The notes beneath the pieces are model-generated. The model ran no database searches, had not been told where the DNA came from, and was given only the letters and a program-made list of their open reading frames with translations. A program made the translations under genes and the position numbers. From Guyanagaster necrorhizus (Eukaryota; Basidiomycota; Agaricomycetes; Agaricales; Physalacriaceae): DNA of 64,000 nt. The stretch is from positions 1,047,777-1,111,776 of the forward strand of contig NW_025064890.1 in the NCBI RefSeq assembly GCF_019112545.1. Reading direction: 5' to 3'. Within the stretch, counting starts at the first letter, position 1. Each line of letters opens with the position of its first letter. Positions 35,991-46,208 of the stretch are shown piece by piece.

Positions 35991-38475
35991 CAGAAGTTCA
36001 GAGAAATGAGAATCCACCAGATCTTCACCTTCTCCTCAAGGTATAAGGTGGCAAAGGCAACTTTGTTTATATCAGTACCAAGATATCTGATGTAGACTTC
36101 AAAGTACTATTCACAATCGATCAGGAATCAGTCAATATCATCTGATGCCCCTTTGAAGAGATGAGGCTTCCTGAGCAGATTGGGTTTGCATTGTAGTATG
36201 ATGGCATTATCTAAGAGGGGGCCTATCAGATTAGGCCACTTGGAGAAAGGTGGTCATTGCCATTCATTTGGCAATTCTGGAAATAAGTGGAGGGAATTAT
36301 CATCTATGATAAGGCTTTTCTGTGGGGCAGCTTCTTTTTGGACTATAACTCCATCTTTGATAGTGAACTCAAGTCATACTGCTTTGAGGTCATTCCAGAT
36401 AGATTCCTTTCTTTTCTCTGACTCAGTTGCTTCATTGGGTGGGAGTTGTGCCTCAAAGAGGCAGCTTTCTCTGCCAGTCTAGAGATTCCAATATCTGGTA
36501 GATTGACTCATCAGCTGAGATCAGAATCTTATCAGCCAAGTTGCCATGGATCTAACTGAGAGAGTAGAGTTTGAATAATTGCTTTGAATAGATGATGCTG
36601 TATATGTGGCCCATTACAGGTTGACAGAGGGTGACCATGGCATTGGTTGGACCTGGAACCTTGATTGATAAGGGGGCCATGTCTGTGAGTGGATCTTCTG
36701 GGTGTCACTGGCCATAAGTTTTAATAGCATATTCGATGGCAGTATACTGTAAAATATCCTTTTATTCTTCTGGTTCTGCATTAATATATAAACATTCTAT
36801 CTGTAATGCTAATCAGTTCATGTCATGCCATAAAAAGGTTATCTCTATTTCATACAACTCTTGATACTCCCACATTCTGTTCCTCTGTATCTCTTCCTCT
36901 AGTGCTTCTTCATCTGTGTCTTCCAATACATAGTCGATAAAGAGTTAGAGTTCTTCACTGGTTTCTGTTCTCTTCTCATCTCCTTTCTCCTCTTGGTCCT
37001 CTTCATCTTCCTTGAGGAGAGAAGCAATAGGCCAGTTGAAGGATGTCACTATAAGCAGTTTGATTGCTGGGTCTGGCTTTGTCAGAGGCAGGAGTGTTGA
37101 GAAATACTGTTCTGAGGCCTCTTTTGATCTCATCATACCTATTGCTGCATGCTGCTCATACTGCCTCTAGTCTCTCACTATAGAGGCAGAAGTTTCAGTA
37201 ATATTCCTTGTCAAGGAATAGTTAGATGGCTTGGCTTCTGAAGAACTCTCAGAGCACATGGTCAGAGATATAAGCATTGAGGAAAACTTGAAGCCTATAG
37301 AAGACAAGGACAGACTCATCATCCTCATTGATGGTGTCAATGCTCAGAGTATGTCTGGAAGAGAGATATTGAAGACTTTCAGGGCTCCTAGTACAAGGAG
37401 GATAGGGGATTCCATTTTCATTCTCTCTGTAGTTGACTTCACTAAGGGTGACAAGACTGTAGGGTCCTGTCCAGGGGTCTCCTTCTTCTGTATTGTAGAT
37501 ACTGGGCTCTCAGAATAGAGAGCATGTCTGGTTGCTTTGGATATCTGAGACATTTGAGCTTGAGGTGCCTCATTCAGCAGCTTCAAGCTCTCACTGTTAT
37601 CAATGATACTGCATGTCATATAACTCATTGTAGTGAAGAGCTTCTCTTCATGCAAATTCTTCTTTAGACCTATCAAAATTATTGAGAACTCTCTTGCTGG
37701 CAGCATGGAGCTCCTCAGCTGTAAAGTCCTGCTCATATTGATAGATGATATCATCAACAGTGGGCTCTCAGCTTGTGTGTCCTTCTTTGGGCTCCACGTC
37801 CCAGGTATATTCTGATGCTGGCTGTAGGTGGAGGCTGGAGTGCAGGGTGGTATAAAGGGAATCATGTCTAGAGTTTGCTGGTGATATGGATTGGGATTCT
37901 GGAGCCATCCTAATAGTATCAAGGGAGTCCCTAATGATGTCTCCAAGCCCTTCACATGGGAGAAAGAGATTGTCAGAGGGTGTGTCATTAAAGAAGTCAT
38001 TGGGGATGTTCTTGTCCTCATGGTCAGGGACCAGCAGTGGTATCCACAGGTTCCTGAACCCTGTGAAGTGAGTGTCACTGTTTCTGGATCAGAGGTGACT
38101 TGGTCTTTTTTCTTCTGTAGCATCTCTCAAATTTGTTTTCCCAGTGTGGATTTGAGGTATAGCTTAGGGTGGAGACTGAGTGGAGTGTCAGAGAGAGTTT
38201 GAGATGCTATGGAGGGAGAGGTCAAGAGTGACATTTCTTAAGATTCATCATATGTTCTGAAATTTCTGGTAGTGCTGGACTGTCTAAATGGTGATCAATT
38301 GTCTTTCTCAGCAAAGCTGGATGATGATCAGCAAGCCTAACAGAGTTTTGATAATAGAGGCTAAAAGTTCAAAAAACTTATGATCAAAGTTTAGAGATTC
38401 TGGGTTAATAGATGATATTCAGTTTTCTTCACACAGCTGTATATGAGAAAGAGGAATGATAAGCTTTAAGCTAAT
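35991..38475 (-). pseudogene. Gypsy B gag, N-terminal part
   Basis: On the - strand, from the 5' LTR at 38476 down to the site of element A. A frame of 259 residues (38123-37344) is rich in Ser, Thr and Pro and resembles in composition the N-terminal gag of element A. Capsid-like sequence near 36000-36180 (FKGASDDID.FLIDCE.YFEVYI) lies next to the insertion point. No complete product. Confidence 0.65.
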
Positions 38476-38944
38476 TGTCAGACTCAAGCACCATGTGAAC
38501 AGAAACACATGATAAACAAAAGTCTCCTCACACTTCAGGAGATCAACTGAGTTCACTAATGCATATTCTGATCAGTGTATCACAAGACTAATAGATTGGC
38601 TTGAGAATAGAATAATATAAAAGTAAACTTTAGCTCAAAGCTAGAGATTACCAGTGAGAGTGAGCATCTTATATACTGTACAAGAGATACCCAATTATAC
38701 TACCTACTTATTGTGTATTTCTGTGTCCATTGTGCTCATTGTTCTTAAGCATTGCTACTATACATAAAAGAGATATTGTGTATTGTCAGACAATGCTGTC
38801 GCATTAAAAGACAATGATGGACTTGGCTATTTGTGATGACTAAGCTTTGTCCCACAGTCTTAAGCACCTGTTCTAGCACTCTGACTAAGTATAGATAGGG
38901 GTTAATCTGTAGAAAATAATAAAGAAAATAGAAAAATCATAACA
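38476..38944 (-). repeat. 5' LTR of gypsy element B
   Basis: 469 bases matching 21021-21488. On the - strand it is followed by ATTAGCTTAAAGCTT, which pairs with its own TAGCTTTGAGCTAA (about 38628-38642) except for one transition, again a self-priming site. Confidence 0.85.
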
Positions 38945-39404
38945 CTTCAAATACTATTTATAGCCAGCTGATCTCAATATCAAGCTAGCTGGACCCAGTC
39001 TAAACCACAGCAGAAACACATTTCTACCAAGAAGCTTTAAGAGAATTCACAAAGATATAACTAATTTTCCATCAAAGTTGCCTCAAAAGGCATATTCTAT
39101 TTCTTTATCATCACTTTGTATAATGTTTGCAGTATTAGCACTGTCCTTTTCATTGTTCCATTTTATATGACAATCATGACTAATATGGCCAGTCTTGCTA
39201 TATATGTAATATCTGATATTCTGCTTTGGACTGCTTGATCCCCTTGATCATGCAATTAGAGCCATTGCACCAAGTGTGTTGCCCCTCCTTTCTTCTTTGT
39301 CAATCAGAGCATTTGTCATGCTACTTATAATAGGTAATAAATGAGAGCAAATTAAGAAGTCAAGATACTATAATCAGAGTCTAATCATGCCAGAGCCTAT
39401 AACC
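38945..39404 (-). pseudogene. Copia D 5' region with gag zinc knuckle remnant
   Basis: Just inside the copia 5' LTR. The primer-binding-like site is 39391-39404. On the - strand a frame near 39250-39150 reads YIYSKTGHISHDCHIKWN, a decayed CCHC knuckle followed by the usual Trp/Asn tail, and before it KEERRGNTLGA. The first part of gag is missing between the leader and the knuckle, so a deletion has occurred. CTTCA at 38945-38949 is the right flank of gypsy B. Confidence 0.6.
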
Positions 39405-39608
39405 TGTTGAAAGTAGAGAGCAGAATAATGTATAGAGGATTAAAATTAGCCTCTTGAGAGATGTTCTACTTAAATACATTTTGTATTACTTTAAGATCTT
39501 TTTATGAAATACTAAATAAGTCTGGATTATGATCCAAGTCAGCTGCCACTGATTGGCATTGTATCTTTGAGTATATTCTTATACTCACTTGGAATTGCTA
39601 TTCTAACA
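39405..39608 (-). repeat. 5' LTR of copia element D
   Basis: 204 bases, TGTTGAAAG..TTCTAACA on the + strand, matching 8636-8843. Followed by the AAGTT duplication at 39609-39613. Confidence 0.85.
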
Positions 39609-39613
39609 AAGTT

Positions 39614-40315
39614 GAAAATACTCTTTTATATCACTGCAGGTTGGCTACTTGCTATAATCTGAAGAATGATGTTTGTAGATGAGACTCTGTTTAAGATAGC
39701 TATCTCCAGTCATACTCTGCAAGTATATGATCCAGCTCTTACTATTCCCTTTGGCTTTGAGATAACATGATTGCATTATATGGGTTAAAATGTCAGGTGA
39801 TGATCAAACAATCACAAATGCTTGGCACTGTAATGGCCAGAGTCTGACACTAACTGATGATAAAGCAAGATGATGAGAATGATAAGATATAGGATGATGA
39901 TAAGTGGGATGAGATAGAGAGGTCAATAGACTACAGTTACTAGCATAAGAATTGAGGTGGTAGCCACACTAAGAGTCTAAGAGTTTAATCAGTATGAATT
40001 AATCTTAGCTTGAGACTAGAGTATATTATTGTAAACTACTGAAATACTGTATAGAAATGTCTTGACCCTACAGCTGACTATTGTCCTATTGTTGTGCCTA
40101 CTACTCATTTTCTGATGACAATACTCCCTGTGCCCTGTGAATGTGCTACTGTCTGCCTACAATACTGTTGCTATAGCAAGTGTTGCATGAGCTGTGGTTA
40201 TCCTAGCTGAGATCATGCCATTGCATAGTCTTTCTGTGTGGTCAGCATGCTAATGCACAGCTGTATATTATATGGCAATAAGTAAGGTGCAGCATAGTGT
40301 CACCATGCATGCATC
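39614..40315. other. CpG-poor intergenic DNA right of the copia
   Basis: Continues the DNA interrupted at 8635. No gene recognised. Near 39995-40030 AATCTTAGCTTGAGACTAGAG resembles the R-region signature of the gypsy LTRs on the - strand, so a very old LTR may lie here, but I cannot place its ends. Confidence 0.4.
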
Positions 40316-40872
40316 TGTAATGAACATGCTGCAGACCTCTAATTTCAACTCAACTTCTATTGTTCAACTTCACATTTTATCAGACTCTGTCAGACTCTAT
40401 TTCTGTTTCTAGTTCATATTTCATTTCATATTCCATCTGATTTCATCTCTTTAATTTATCACATCTAGATTCTATCATAGTAGCAAATAAATATTATATC
40501 AGAGTCCTCAGAATCTCAACTCCTCTGGCTACAATATTCCAGACATAGGCTCTATCTTCAGAATCTGATTCCTCAGACTCTGCACTAGTATATAAGCTGT
40601 AGAATTACTTGTATATACCTCAGTTCAAATATCAACTTGGATTAGCCAACTCTCTCTCTTCTATTTGACTTTCAAATCAAACTGTTATCTCTAGTCCACA
40701 AACCTCTGACTCCATAGGATTAACTTCATCTCTCATTCTATAGATCCCTGTCTATATCCATCTTAGGACTTCAATCCAAGGGTAATATTGCTAATAGCTT
40801 CACCAAGGCCCACATACTCTATAGCCTCTGCTACATGCATTCAGTCTCTTTTTTATTAGCATATTTCTAACA
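40316..40872 (+). repeat. LTR of family Y, old copy
   Basis: About 557 bases, TGTAATGAACATGC..TTTCTAACA. Two blocks match the LTR at the end of the window: the start (CATGCTGCAGACCTCT against CATGCCGCCGGCCTCT) and the promoter part (AGTATATAA, later AATATCAACTTGGAT). Flanks GCATC and GTGTC agree at 3 of 5 bases, so a decayed duplication and a solo LTR are possible. I see no pol sequence after it. Confidence 0.6.
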
Positions 40873-41346
40873 GTGTCATCTATAGTTTCATGTAGCTTTG
40901 TCAAGGTTTCTCCATAGCTAAGACTGACATTATTGAGGATCATCAGAATTTTGTAAGTGTTGGCAGATCACAATTAGAGGCTAAAATTGTAATATAAAAT
41001 CTACTTATAAATATGTTTTCCATCAATGCTGGAAGCATCTTGAAGGATCAGTGTGCCCATGAGAAAGACTTAGGCTGAGCCATTTGAATCAGCTTATGGC
41101 TATCAAAGTCAAGAGTAATAGAGATGCTGCAAAGGCAGCTGTACTATCTCAAGTCTATGTTGTTCAGAGATGCTATGATGAGAAGTGAGGATACATATAC
41201 AAAGAGATTCAGAGCTATGACATACAATATTCTTCATCTCTGCAGAGATAAATGTCAAGTGTTCCAAAGTTGAAGTGTTAAGGAAGAGGAGTGATGCAAC
41301 AGCAAAGATATTGTGATCATAATTATAGTCATATAGTACATCTAGG
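40873..41346. other. CpG-poor DNA between two solo LTRs
   Basis: No gene recognised and no retrotransposon domain seen. It ends in CTAGG, the left flank of the solo LTR at 41347. Confidence 0.4.
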
Positions 41347-41863
41347 TGTTATGATTTTTCCTTATTTCTTTTCTTTTTCTTTAGAAATGACCCCTATCTC
41401 TGCTTAGTCAGAGTGCTTAGGCCAGCGCCTAGGACCATGGGAAGGCTTAGTCAGCAACCCAGTTGATCATGGTCTTATTGTGCTGCTGTATGCTGTGAAG
41501 GGAGAGACAATACTCCTTTTGTCATATAACTGTGGTGCAGCAGTAACAGCACAACAGCAAGACAACAGCTTTTATGGAGAGCCTGGCAACAGCAGGGGTA
41601 ACAGCTCTACGACAGACAATATCTTTTGTGAACATTTATTTATAGTTAGATAACAGAACAGTATTTAAGTAGCACAGTCTTCGCTGTAGTAGCTCCAGCA
41701 TTAAGCTAAAGTTTATTCTCCACCATCTTATCTTGAGCTACCTGCAATGCCTTGACTACACATCTCTATTGACACATCAGTGAACTCAGTCAGTCTAACC
41801 CAAAGTGCAAGGTTCTGAACTGTTTATCATGTGTTGATAGTCATGTGGAATTTGGGCTTAACA
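41347..41863 (+). repeat. Solo LTR of the gypsy A family
   Basis: 517 bases, TGTTATGATTTTTCC..GGCTTAACA, matching the LTRs at 26623 and 35467. Flanks CTAGG (41342-41346) and CTAGA (41864-41868) are a duplication with one transition. No internal sequence on either side. Confidence 0.82.
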
Positions 41864-42250
41864 CTAGAATGCACAAGTTGATTATGGACATTGTGGACTG
41901 AGGGAAAATCAGATGCTCTAGAAGAGCACTATTGATGCTCAATTCTAGAGTATCAGGAGTGCAATGAGGAGATAAAATAGGCACTGGAGTCATTAATACA
42001 GATTCTCAACATAAAGATAGTTTCAAGATTGCTGAAACTGGTGAACAGGAAAAGCATCTCAGATAATGTGTTAAAGAGTATGCTTGCTAATATGAGATGG
42101 TGAACACTAGATATTAAATGTGCCAGAGGAAAGATATAAGCTCTGAATATAGGTACTAAAGGTGCTTTCTTCTAAGTCATCTTTATATCTATGTGAACCC
42201 ATTGGAGGTTGAGAATGAGTTCTAACAGAGGGGAGAATATGCACTGGTAG
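41864..42250. other. CpG-poor DNA downstream of the F-box pseudogene
   Basis: No intact gene. It may hold the eroded C-terminal part of the F-box pseudogene that ends at 42251 on the - strand, but no conserved stretch is left. Confidence 0.4.
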
Positions 42251-42523
42251 TCAATATCCTCTATATGATGAACAAATATTAGGATACAAAATAATAATAA
42301 TCTGCAACAGACTTTCTTGAAAGTTGAGATAATGGTCTGTATGCATATTCTGCCAGTGACACAGTTCCACATTGGAGAAAAGGAGTTGGCTGGTCATAGG
42401 AAGAAATAAGGAATGTGCCAATGAGCATGCCTTGAATGAGGGGATATTGGTGCTAAGATGATGAAGGATTTCTCCCAATATATCTTGAGGGATGTCCATA
42501 GTGGATGATTTCTGAGTCTTCAT
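42251..42523 (-). pseudogene. F-box gene fragment
   Basis: A 90-residue frame whose start (MDIPQDILGEILHHLS, then SFKACSLAHSLFLPMTSQLLF) is a clear Agaricomycete F-box N-terminus. The frame stops after the F-box; comparable genes are about 400 residues. The DNA is CpG-poor like the repeats around it, unlike the two intact F-box genes on the left. It is probably a decayed gene copy caught in the silenced block. Confidence 0.6.
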
Positions 42524-42942
42524 TTACTGACATCCATTTTCTCTGTGGAGTGATCTGTGACACATGGAGTGGTGACATATCAAAGACAGTGTCAAACAAG
42601 GTGGACTGGATGAAGACTCACTGAGGCTGAATTGAACAAGGTTATCACATTCTTTTTGGCATCTCCTGCATTGATGTTATGTAGTAGTTACATTATTTGT
42701 ATCATGAATCCATGTTCACATTTACCACCTTTCATCCATGTAAGCAGAACAAACTATGTCACTTATATAATGATATAAGTATGAAGTGAAAAATGGTTTG
42801 AAAATGATGTAACGAACAAGAATTAAAAAAGCTCCTTCCTAATTGTTCTCACTAAAAAAGAATATTCAGGAACATCAAATAAGGCCCTGTAAGTTCATTT
42901 TCATTCATACATGAAGAATACATATAAGGTCATTTAAATAAA
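42524..42942. other. CpG-poor DNA up to the FET3 stop codon
   Basis: No gene seen. The repeat-like base composition runs right up to the stop codon of the ferroxidase gene, so the 3' UTR of that gene must lie in this altered DNA. Confidence 0.45.
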
Positions 42943-45370
42943 TCAATTACCAACCTGCTTGGGTCGCAGCAGTCCAAAGAATTTTCCTCGCTGCGCTTTC
43001 GCCTCAATGCTCTCCCTAAGCTCGTGCTCGATCTCCTCTTCCGAAATATGCCCGCCCGTGGAATACCACACAACCGTAAGCATACCAATAAGCGCGGTCA
43101 GAACACAGCTGGGCCAATCTATCAGCGGGAAAATTCAGAAGGGGGAAACAAAGTATCGCTCACCCAGCCATTGCACCAATACCTTTTGCATGCCAGCCGA
43201 GCTTCTGCGGGTACGGTCCCAAGGATAAACCGCTAAGATCAGTCGCCGAAGCATGCCCTGCGGCATTCCCAGAGTAGGGCGTGTCCAAGGCAATGCAGTT
43301 GTCGTACATTGCTTGGGGGACGGTGTTGCGCTGCTGAGCGACGAGCGGGGCCTCGATCAGTGTCATGGCGAGACCGGCTTGGAGATGCCATTCGATATGA
43401 CCTAGTCATGGTTCATAAGAAGCGAAACCAAGAGTGGAAACGGCGATGCGTACAATGGAGGAACCATGTTCCGGGATTATCCGCGACCACACGGAGAGTT
43501 ATAGAACCGCCCCCAGGAATTTGGACCGTATCCCGGCGCATGGGGTTCGGTTGGTCTTCAACAAGAGGCGGGTTTAGAGTGGGGTCGTCGGATGTGTAGT
43601 CCTCAGCACGGCCAACGATCATGGATTTGTGCCCGTGCAAATGGCTAGGAACGATGGCATCGTTAACACGTCGGAGAAACGTAATGAAGCCGGACTTACA
43701 ACGGATGCTTCCCTGTGTCTCCATTCTTGATCACGATGTCGACAACGTCTCCATAATCGACGACGAAACTGAGAGGTGTATACGCAGTCTCGGTAGTAGC
43801 GTTGCTTCCCAAACTAAGTTCGCTGAATATTGCAGGTACATCGGGCGAATTGTACGTGATCTCGTTGAACATGGCGCGATTCGTTCCATCGTCCATGGTG
43901 TCGAAAGTGACTTCCAAATCTATCGTTACGTTGGACGTGGGAGCTGCGACGACTTCGACAGGGACTAGAACTGTATCATTAAGGTCGATGTATTCATCAA
44001 TAGCGCCAAGATCGGTGATGGACGAGGACGAAGAATACGTGATGGACGAAGTCAGATCTAGAGCCACATGAGACCCAGAATTCTCCATCCACGGGGAAAC
44101 TCACTGGGGTTCAACGTGGCTGGAACTTTATCGAACATGGTGGTGTCCATGTTCGCGTGTATAACCCAGTTGCTAGCGTTGGTATCATTACGAGCCGTCA
44201 CGAGAATAGAGTACCGTTGAGCAACACTAATACTGAGTACATCAACGGCATACTCCTCGATGTCAGTCTAGAAAAGATGGGATTAGGCGCTAGCCCATTA
44301 GCTTCAGGTTAAGAATCTTACCCCATCGACCTCGATCTAAACGGAGATGAAATATCAACGGGGACGGAACGAGGAAAACGTAAAGAGAAGCACTCACAAT
44401 GCGCATATCATGTCCATCAATCCAGAAGTAGAACATCGAGAAAGCGCCCGTGTTCAGGAGCCTCAGACGGTAGGTCTTCCCCGCTTCGAAGGGAAGAGTG
44501 GCATTATCATTGAACCCGACTGCTGAGGTTGCTCCAGTAGGGGAAGTCCCTGAAATGGGTCCAAGATAGGAGCCATTTTGGGCAAAGTAGATCAAGCCAG
44601 ATTCTACCACATTGTTACCCGGATAAAGTTAGACGAAACATATAGTCATGCTTACGGGGTACAGGTTCGGCCCCACCAGGGTTGGCGATATTGATGAACT
44701 CTTCTAAGAGGACACTATGCTGTTGGTGGTACCAATCAGCGACACTGATGGTGTATTCCTCGTCATATGAATAGACTTCTTCCGAAGGATGAATAACGAC
44801 GGGCCCACGCAGACCGTCGACATAATGTCCCTGGAGGATTGAGATTACATTTGGAAACAGTCAAGGTATAACTTCCGACTTACCTTTGCATGACCGTGTA
44901 CCCAATATGTACCCCATTGACCGGAAGAGTTGATGGGAACGACGTAGTCAAATTGTCCGCCGGGGGGAATACCGCTGCACATGGGTCAGTATGAATGATC
45001 GTGGAGTAAGGATGTAGGATTACCATTCGGAAACCAGTAAGGCGCCATCCATCCAAGATGTGGAGTTGAAGAACATGCCATGGTGATGAAGAGTCGACCT
45101 TTCATCTAGCGAATTTGTGGTATGAACTATAAGTGAATCGTTGGCCGAAATATCGATCACCGGTATGCTAGAAGAGTGGAGTTAAACAAAGGGTCCGAGT
45201 CTACGGAAATTTACTAACGGCCAAGTATTGTTGATGCCTACGACTCGGCGGCTGAACAGGCCATCTGGATTGGCATCCTCGACATATGTTATATTCCACC
45301 AAATTTCTTGGACACCAGCGAGGACGGGAGAAGCGAACAACAGCGAAGCCAGTGAAAAAGACGACCACAT
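42943..45370 (-). CDS. FET3: Ferroxidase, multicopper oxidase of the Fet3 type
   Basis: Oxidises Fe2+ to Fe3+ at the outer face of the plasma membrane for uptake by Ftr1. Eleven exons on the - strand: 45370-45219, 45167-45024, 44974-44884, 44830-44656, 44603-44398, 44336-44322, 44267-44105, 44057-43700, 43644-43454, 43401-43164 and 43108-42943. Phases join to 632 residues, the usual length. Signal peptide (WSSFSLASLLFASPVLAG), then WNITYV and NPDGLFSRRVVGINNTWP as in Fet3. All four copper motifs are present: HHHG, WVHGHAKGHYVDGLRGP, HPFHLHGH and HCHIEWHLQAGL. One membrane segment (CVLTALIGMLTVVWY) and a charged cytosolic tail follow, as in Fet3 and unlike laccases. The 15-base exon at 44322-44336 encodes IEVDG. 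It is divergent from FTR1 over an 838-base promoter. Confidence 0.93.
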
Positions 45371-45540
45371 CTTTGCCAGTGAGCGACGCTACTGGGAGTC
45401 GAAGGAAGAGCGGGTGAAAGGCAGGTCTGAGGAACCATTCAAATCCGGTATTGTTTAAAAGAGGCAAATATAATGGAACACGGGTCAGGTCGTTGCTGAG
45501 CGGACGTTGACAGTTAAACTATATTTAGGCGGCGAAAATT

Positions 45541-45549
45541 TTATCTGAT
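45541..45549 (-). promoter_or_regulatory. Iron-GATA site 1 (ATCAGATAA)
   Basis: TTATCTGAT on the + strand, a perfect match to ATCWGATAA, the site of SreA/Urbs1/Fep1-type iron-responsive GATA repressors. The overlapping TATCTGATAG makes it nearly palindromic. Confidence 0.65.
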
Positions 45550-45563
45550 AGGGAAAATGATGT

Positions 45564-45572
45564 ATCAGATAA
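45564..45572 (+). promoter_or_regulatory. Iron-GATA site 2 (ATCAGATAA)
   Basis: Perfect ATCWGATAA, 14 bases after site 1 and in the opposite orientation. Paired sites of this kind suit the two zinc fingers of these factors or a dimer. Confidence 0.65.
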
Positions 45573-45621
45573 GGGAAACGCCACCCATTGGTCTCGGCGC
45601 GGTCTCGAGGTCTGTCCGATC

Positions 45622-45630
45622 TTATCTGAT
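45622..45630 (-). promoter_or_regulatory. Iron-GATA site 3 (ATCAGATAA)
   Basis: TTATCTGAT on the + strand; 252 bases upstream of the FET3 start codon. Confidence 0.65.
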
Positions 45631-46032
45631 TTATCGAATTCTACCCACGACTCCACGACTTTGAACTATGTAATTGCGAGCGGGAGAAGTCAATGGAAGA
45701 AAGATAAGATCCAACGTCTTTGCGGTTGAAACATTTCGGGCAGATATTTTGCCAAAAAGATATTAAACGGAGGTAGGAACATAACAACGTCCAGTAAGGG
45801 TGGTACGAGTAAGGTGACTAGCCTAACTGTTACGGGACCGAACCTACCTCATGCTCTGCCGTTTTCGTCAAGCCCCATTGTGAATACTCCCTCACAGTGG
45901 GAAGATAAGAACCTAAAGCAGCCCTGGAGATATTTTCAGGGCAATCCTGTCCATGCAAAACAGTTCGATGTTTCAGGGTGGCGGTACCAAGTAGCACATT
46001 GTGATCTAATTTTGGAACCGACTTTTCACATC

Positions 46033-46041
46033 TTATCAGAT
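46033..46041 (-). promoter_or_regulatory. Iron-GATA site 4 (ATCTGATAA)
   Basis: TTATCAGAT on the + strand, 167 bases before the FTR1 start codon; the only perfect site on the FTR1-proximal side. Confidence 0.65.
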
Positions 46042-46208
46042 TTGATATGATGAGGCATTTCCGGGTTCCTGGTCGACACATATGCCTCAGTTTGTCCAAT
46101 CTTGCGCCGAAACCGCTCTAGTCCGAAAAGGTTACGTTAATTTAAATGTACTGATGTTTCCTGTCCTCCCTCCCTCCCCACCCCTCCCCTTACCTGGTGG
46201 CCGTCGAG

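Larger units (their letters stand above)
21021..38944 (-). mobile_element. Ty3/gypsy chromovirus (element B) with nested insertions
   Basis: Same LTR family as elements C and G. LTRs at 21021-21488 (3') and 38476-38944 (5'). Flanks are CTCCA (21016-21020) and CTTCA (38945-38949), a duplication with one transition. The internal part is split by a solo LTR (25764-26278) and the complete gypsy A (26623-35985). On the - strand the order is gag (38475 down to about 25300), protease, RT, RNase H, integrase, chromodomain (about 21560). The RT box YLDD is intact near 23814-23825, but many stops elsewhere make it inactive. Confidence 0.88.
8636..39608 (-). mobile_element. Ty1/copia retrotransposon (element D) expanded by nested insertions
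   Basis: The outermost element of the block. Matching LTRs lie at 8636-8843 and 39405-39608 and are flanked by a perfect 5-base target duplication, AAGTT, at 8631-8635 and 39609-39613. On the - strand the 3' LTR is preceded by a purine tract (GAGGGAGAG) and the 5' LTR is followed by a primer-binding-like GGTTATAGGCTC. Coding remnants are RT/RNase H (8860-10522), a gag/linker piece (20097-20520) and a zinc-knuckle piece (about 39100-39300). Two gypsy elements (10528-20091 and 21021-38944) are inserted in it. It carries many stops and an internal deletion, and is dead. Confidence 0.85.
45371..46208. promoter_or_regulatory. Shared divergent promoter of FET3 and FTR1
   Basis: 838 bases between the two start codons. 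Holds four perfect ATCWGATAA sites (listed separately) and further GATAAG cores near 45703 and 45903. CT-rich stretches (about 46156-46196) precede the FTR1 start. Adjacent, divergent ferroxidase and permease genes are common in fungi and allow joint control by iron. Confidence 0.8.

Noticed and set aside
39820..40230. Possible further - strand LTR with an AGCTTGAGACTAGAG signature
   Set aside because: No definable ends, no target duplication and no pair; too decayed to call.
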